Shown piece after piece: positions 61,851 through 64,000 of a stretch of DNA of 64,000 nucleotides; position 1 is the first letter of the stretch; every line of letters starts with the position of its first letter. This stretch comes from Geomesophilobacter sediminis (lineage in GTDB: Bacteria > Desulfobacterota > Desulfuromonadia > Geobacterales > Geobacteraceae). The notes under the pieces were generated by a model. It had not been told where the DNA came from, made no database searches, and saw only the letters and a program-made list of their open reading frames with translations. Location of the stretch: contig NZ_JAEMHM010000015.1 in the NCBI RefSeq assembly GCF_016458275.1, forward strand, positions 1 through 64,000, in the 5' to 3' direction. Both the position numbers and the translations under genes were made by a program.

Positions 61851-63179
61851 CCAATGTCGTAGACGACCTGAGCCACAACCACTCCAAACTTCCCGCCAGC
61901 CTTGCCAGTCTTACTTGAATCCTCCCCCTGGGAACGGGTTCGCCAAACCCGACGCTCCCTTCCCGGGGTCTTTCCCGCCCCTCAAGCTCTCCTTCGATTG
62001 AACCCGCCGCATCACGATCCGCTGGTGATGTCCAGCCATCCCGTAACCGGTGGCAATAGGTCAGGTTCGACCGGTGATGACCATGTTCCGACCGGAGATG
62101 CCCATCACCCGCAGATAAGATACCCATGTTCGCAGCGATGATCCGCATGCTTCAACCTGAGACGTTCCTTCCCCAGCGCAACCACACGCTCAATCAACCC
62201 GACCGCCCGTATACTTCGATAGAAGATACGCATCTTCATTCCGACGACACCGGTGGTTTCAGTCGTAGCTGCGCATCGATGGTCGAACCCATGCGGTTGT
62301 GTTCACCAGGAGATGCCCAACTTCGACGTGGAAATACCTGTCTTCAACCTGGAGGTCTCCGTCTTCAACGTGGAGATGGGCATCACCAGCGCGATGATGG
62401 GCATCTTTCACTTGAAGATGCCGCAGGTTCAACCCGACGACACCTGTCTCCTGCCGAAACAAAGCAGGGCCCCTTCCCGGTCATGCGTCTGGTACTGGTA
62501 CAAATGCGGCATCACCGACGTAACCACACCCCTCTTCCAACAAGACATGGACGTCATCCGGCAAGGATATGTCCATGTTTCGGTTGACGACGTGCGTCGC
62601 CAGCAAGACCATGCGCATCGCCAGGGAGAAGATGCGCATCATCGGCTAGAGGTATGCGGATCTTCTTCACTGGTGATTCGCTAGGTCGTACTGAAAATGC
62701 GACTTCGTCAGCATGAACACAGGCATCTCCAGCTCGACTAAGGACATCGTCTGGCCGACGAAGAACATCACCTACTCGACTAAAGACATCATCAGCCCGA
62801 CCAAGGGCATGATCCGTTCGACCATGCGGCATCTCCGAATGAAGTATGGGCATGTTCAACGTGGATACGCCCATGGTCAAACTGAAGACGGTTCATCGCC
62901 AACAGGCCTATGACCTTGAAAGCCACACCACAGAGGCCCATTTCCGCCCTTGGAAAGGTGGAGGTCATTGCAGCCCGCGGACCTTGATCCATAACGAGAG
63001 GCGGCATCTATTGCCTCAGAAGAAACGCACCCGATTATCCGCAGTTACATAAGCCTTCAATAAATTTGATCAATCAAGAGGCTGATTTCATTAGGCATTC
63101 TTTTATGTTATAAGGCCGGAAACGGTGGAGACAGCGGAAGGGAGCGGGAAGCACCTCCCCTGCGGATGGAGAAACTTCA
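61851..63179. other. Long non-coding region with a 21-bp satellite
   Basis: No gene is supported in these 1.3 kb. Bases 61851-62050 and 62905-63179 are unique sequence; the middle is a degenerate 21-bp tandem repeat (listed separately). Long open frames in it have no ribosome binding sites and heptad-like products, which a 21-bp period produces automatically. Confidence 0.65.
62050..62905. repeat. Degenerate 21-bp tandem satellite, about 40 units
   Basis: Successive 21-base blocks share a loose pattern with GA-GATG--CATC. Clear runs are 62310-62450 (for example GGAGATGCCCAACTTCGACG, GGAAATACCTGTCTTCAACC, GGAGGTCTCCGTCTTCAACG) and 62735-62905 (GACTAAGGACATCGTCTGGC, GACGAAGAACATCACCTACT, GACTAAAGACATCATCAGCC). 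The spacing is kept almost without break although individual units have drifted strongly. Period checked by eye only. Confidence 0.75.
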
Positions 63180-63629
63180 ATGGCCACTCATCAGTTGCAG
63201 ACGGAAATAGCAATCAAGGCTGCGCCGGAGCGGATCTGGTCGATACTCACCGATGTGGAAGCCTATCCCGACTGGAACCCGTTTATCCGGTCCCTCCGGG
63301 GCGACCTGGTGCGGGGCGCCAAACTTGAGGTGCGGATTCAGCCACCCGGGGCTAAGGGAATGACCTTCCGTCCGACGGTCCTGGTCGCGGAGACGGGTCG
63401 GGAGTTGCGCTGGCTTGGCCATTTCCTGTTCCCCGGGCTATTCGATGGCGAACACAGCTTCGTGATCGAGCCTGCCGCTTCCGGCCAGGCGATATTCCGG
63501 CAGTGCGAGCGTTTCAGTGGGATCCTGGTGCCCCTTTTCAAGGAGAACCTCGACGGAGCTACCCGGCGCGGTTTCGAAGAAATGAACCGGGCGTTGAAGG
63601 CACGGGCGGAGGCGGGGATTGCACTCTGA
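63180..63629 (+). CDS. SRPBCC family protein (START-like fold)
   Basis: The 149-residue product has the START/polyketide-cyclase-like pattern: an initial strand with IAIKAAPERIWSILTDVEAY and PDWNPFIRSL, mid strands (ELRWLGHFLFPG, GEHSFVIEP), and a C-terminal helix (ATRRGFEEMNRALKARAE). Members bind hydrophobic ligands in a deep cavity; the ligand is unknown. GGAG lies before the ATG. It stands alone between the satellite region and the final partial gene. Confidence 0.88.
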   Translation: MATHQLQTEIAIKAAPERIWSILTDVEAYPDWNPFIRSLRGDLVRGAKLEVRIQPPGAKGMTFRPTVLVAETGRELRWLGHFLFPGLFDGEHSFVIEPAASGQAIFRQCERFSGILVPLFKENLDGATRRGFEEMNRALKARAEAGIAL

Positions 63630-63873
63630 GGACTCCGACTCAAACAGAATTTGAGCAAACTGGCGCAGGTAAACTATTCGGTGGAGGTTCTACTTTCTTT
63701 TCCGCAGTCGGATGGTTTTACGATTGTTGGATTATTGGTAGGGTACCAATGGATGCTACAACAAGGTGCCCCTGACTCTTATTGTTAGCGGACGGTATTC
63801 ATGAATTTGCCGGCGCATTGCAAGTCCTGCTACCCGCCGCTGTGCTCTCAGCGTTGGCAAACTTGGAGGAAAC

Positions 63874-64000
63874 ATGAATAGGATTGCGAGGCGAGCCTTT
63901 ATGGCCATGGCTGTGGCTTTAACAATGATTTCAGCACCGTGCTTCGCCGTTGATTTCACCACGCTTAGAATGGACTTTGCAGCAAAACCTAATTTTAACC
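63874..64000 (+). CDS. Start of a secreted protein, cut by the window end
   Basis: From the ATG at 63874, with TTGGAGGAAAC directly upstream, a frame runs open to the last base of the window. The first 25 residues (MNRIARRAFMAMAVALTMIS then APCFA) form a clear signal peptide with a cleavage site before VDFTTLRMDF. Only 42 residues are visible, so the family cannot be told. Confidence 0.6.
   Translation, partial: MNRIARRAFMAMAVALTMISAPCFAVDFTTLRMDFAAKPNFN

Noticed and set aside
62126-62684. Overlapping open frames in the 21-bp satellite as a heptad-repeat protein
   Set aside because: A 21-bp period keeps any frame open and gives heptads on both strands; there is no ribosome binding site and no preferred frame.

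Overview
The window looks like part of the chromosome of a GC-rich deltaproteobacterial metal reducer of the Geobacter/Geomonas/Citrifermentans type. The reasons are a triheme c7 cytochrome, a P460-type cytochrome, a rubredoxin-like RCKP mini-protein, several chemotaxis and PilZ proteins, a complete 2-oxoglutarate dehydrogenase operon, an RpoN-type promoter, and many copies of a short palindromic repeat ending in GCTCCCACAG. No tRNA, rRNA, insertion sequence, prophage or CRISPR array was seen. The genus is an inference, made without database searches.

Layout. 1-573: a 22-bp tandem repeat array. 574-6343: radical SAM/B12 protein, DUF2147 protein, greB with an adhesin-E-like protein, a small Lys/Ala-rich secreted protein behind an RpoN-type promoter, a PilZ membrane protein and the triheme cytochrome. 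6494-6841: a 16/17-bp array running into a REP element. 7072-13411: molybdopterin oxidoreductase, CheV, a family 2 glycosyltransferase, a REC-PilZ regulator and a lipid kinase. 13482-22591: a Lon-like protease, lipB, lpd and sucB-sucA. 22650-31126: DUF190/crcB, an outer-membrane barrel, an RNase E/G with a very long Ala-rich tail, and a LysM-TPR plus TolA-like envelope pair. 31550-38604: HNH protein, a 49-codon gene, lipoprotein hydrolase, P460 cytochrome, ABC-F ATPase and lon. 38637-41357: an Mla-type lipid transport operon. 41577-44764: paired M16 peptidases and the RCKP protein. 44921-52016: scpB, a two-RCK transporter, and a giant amylase-like enzyme overlapping a lipoprotein gene. 52195-61177: mltG, then a mirror-image chemoreceptor/binding-protein cluster (MCP, SBP, frameshifted SBP, MCP). 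61488-64000: an unknown protein, a roughly 850-bp degenerate 21-bp satellite, an SRPBCC protein and the start of a secreted protein.

How the genes work together. lipB and lpd lie beside the lipoate-dependent 2-oxoglutarate dehydrogenase, so cofactor attachment, E1, E2 and E3 are grouped. The two chemoreceptors flank two branched-chain-type binding proteins with no permease or ATPase genes nearby, which suggests that the binding proteins deliver ligands to the receptors.

The most unusual material is not protein coding. Five short tandem arrays (units of 22, 16/17, 12, 19 and 21 bp) occupy intergenic space. Three of them start or end exactly at the terminus of a dispersed palindromic element, as if the element end seeded the array. 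A second hairpin family (GGGGACTGGC...GCCAGTCCCC) sits at the 3' ends of three genes and looks like a dispersed terminator module.
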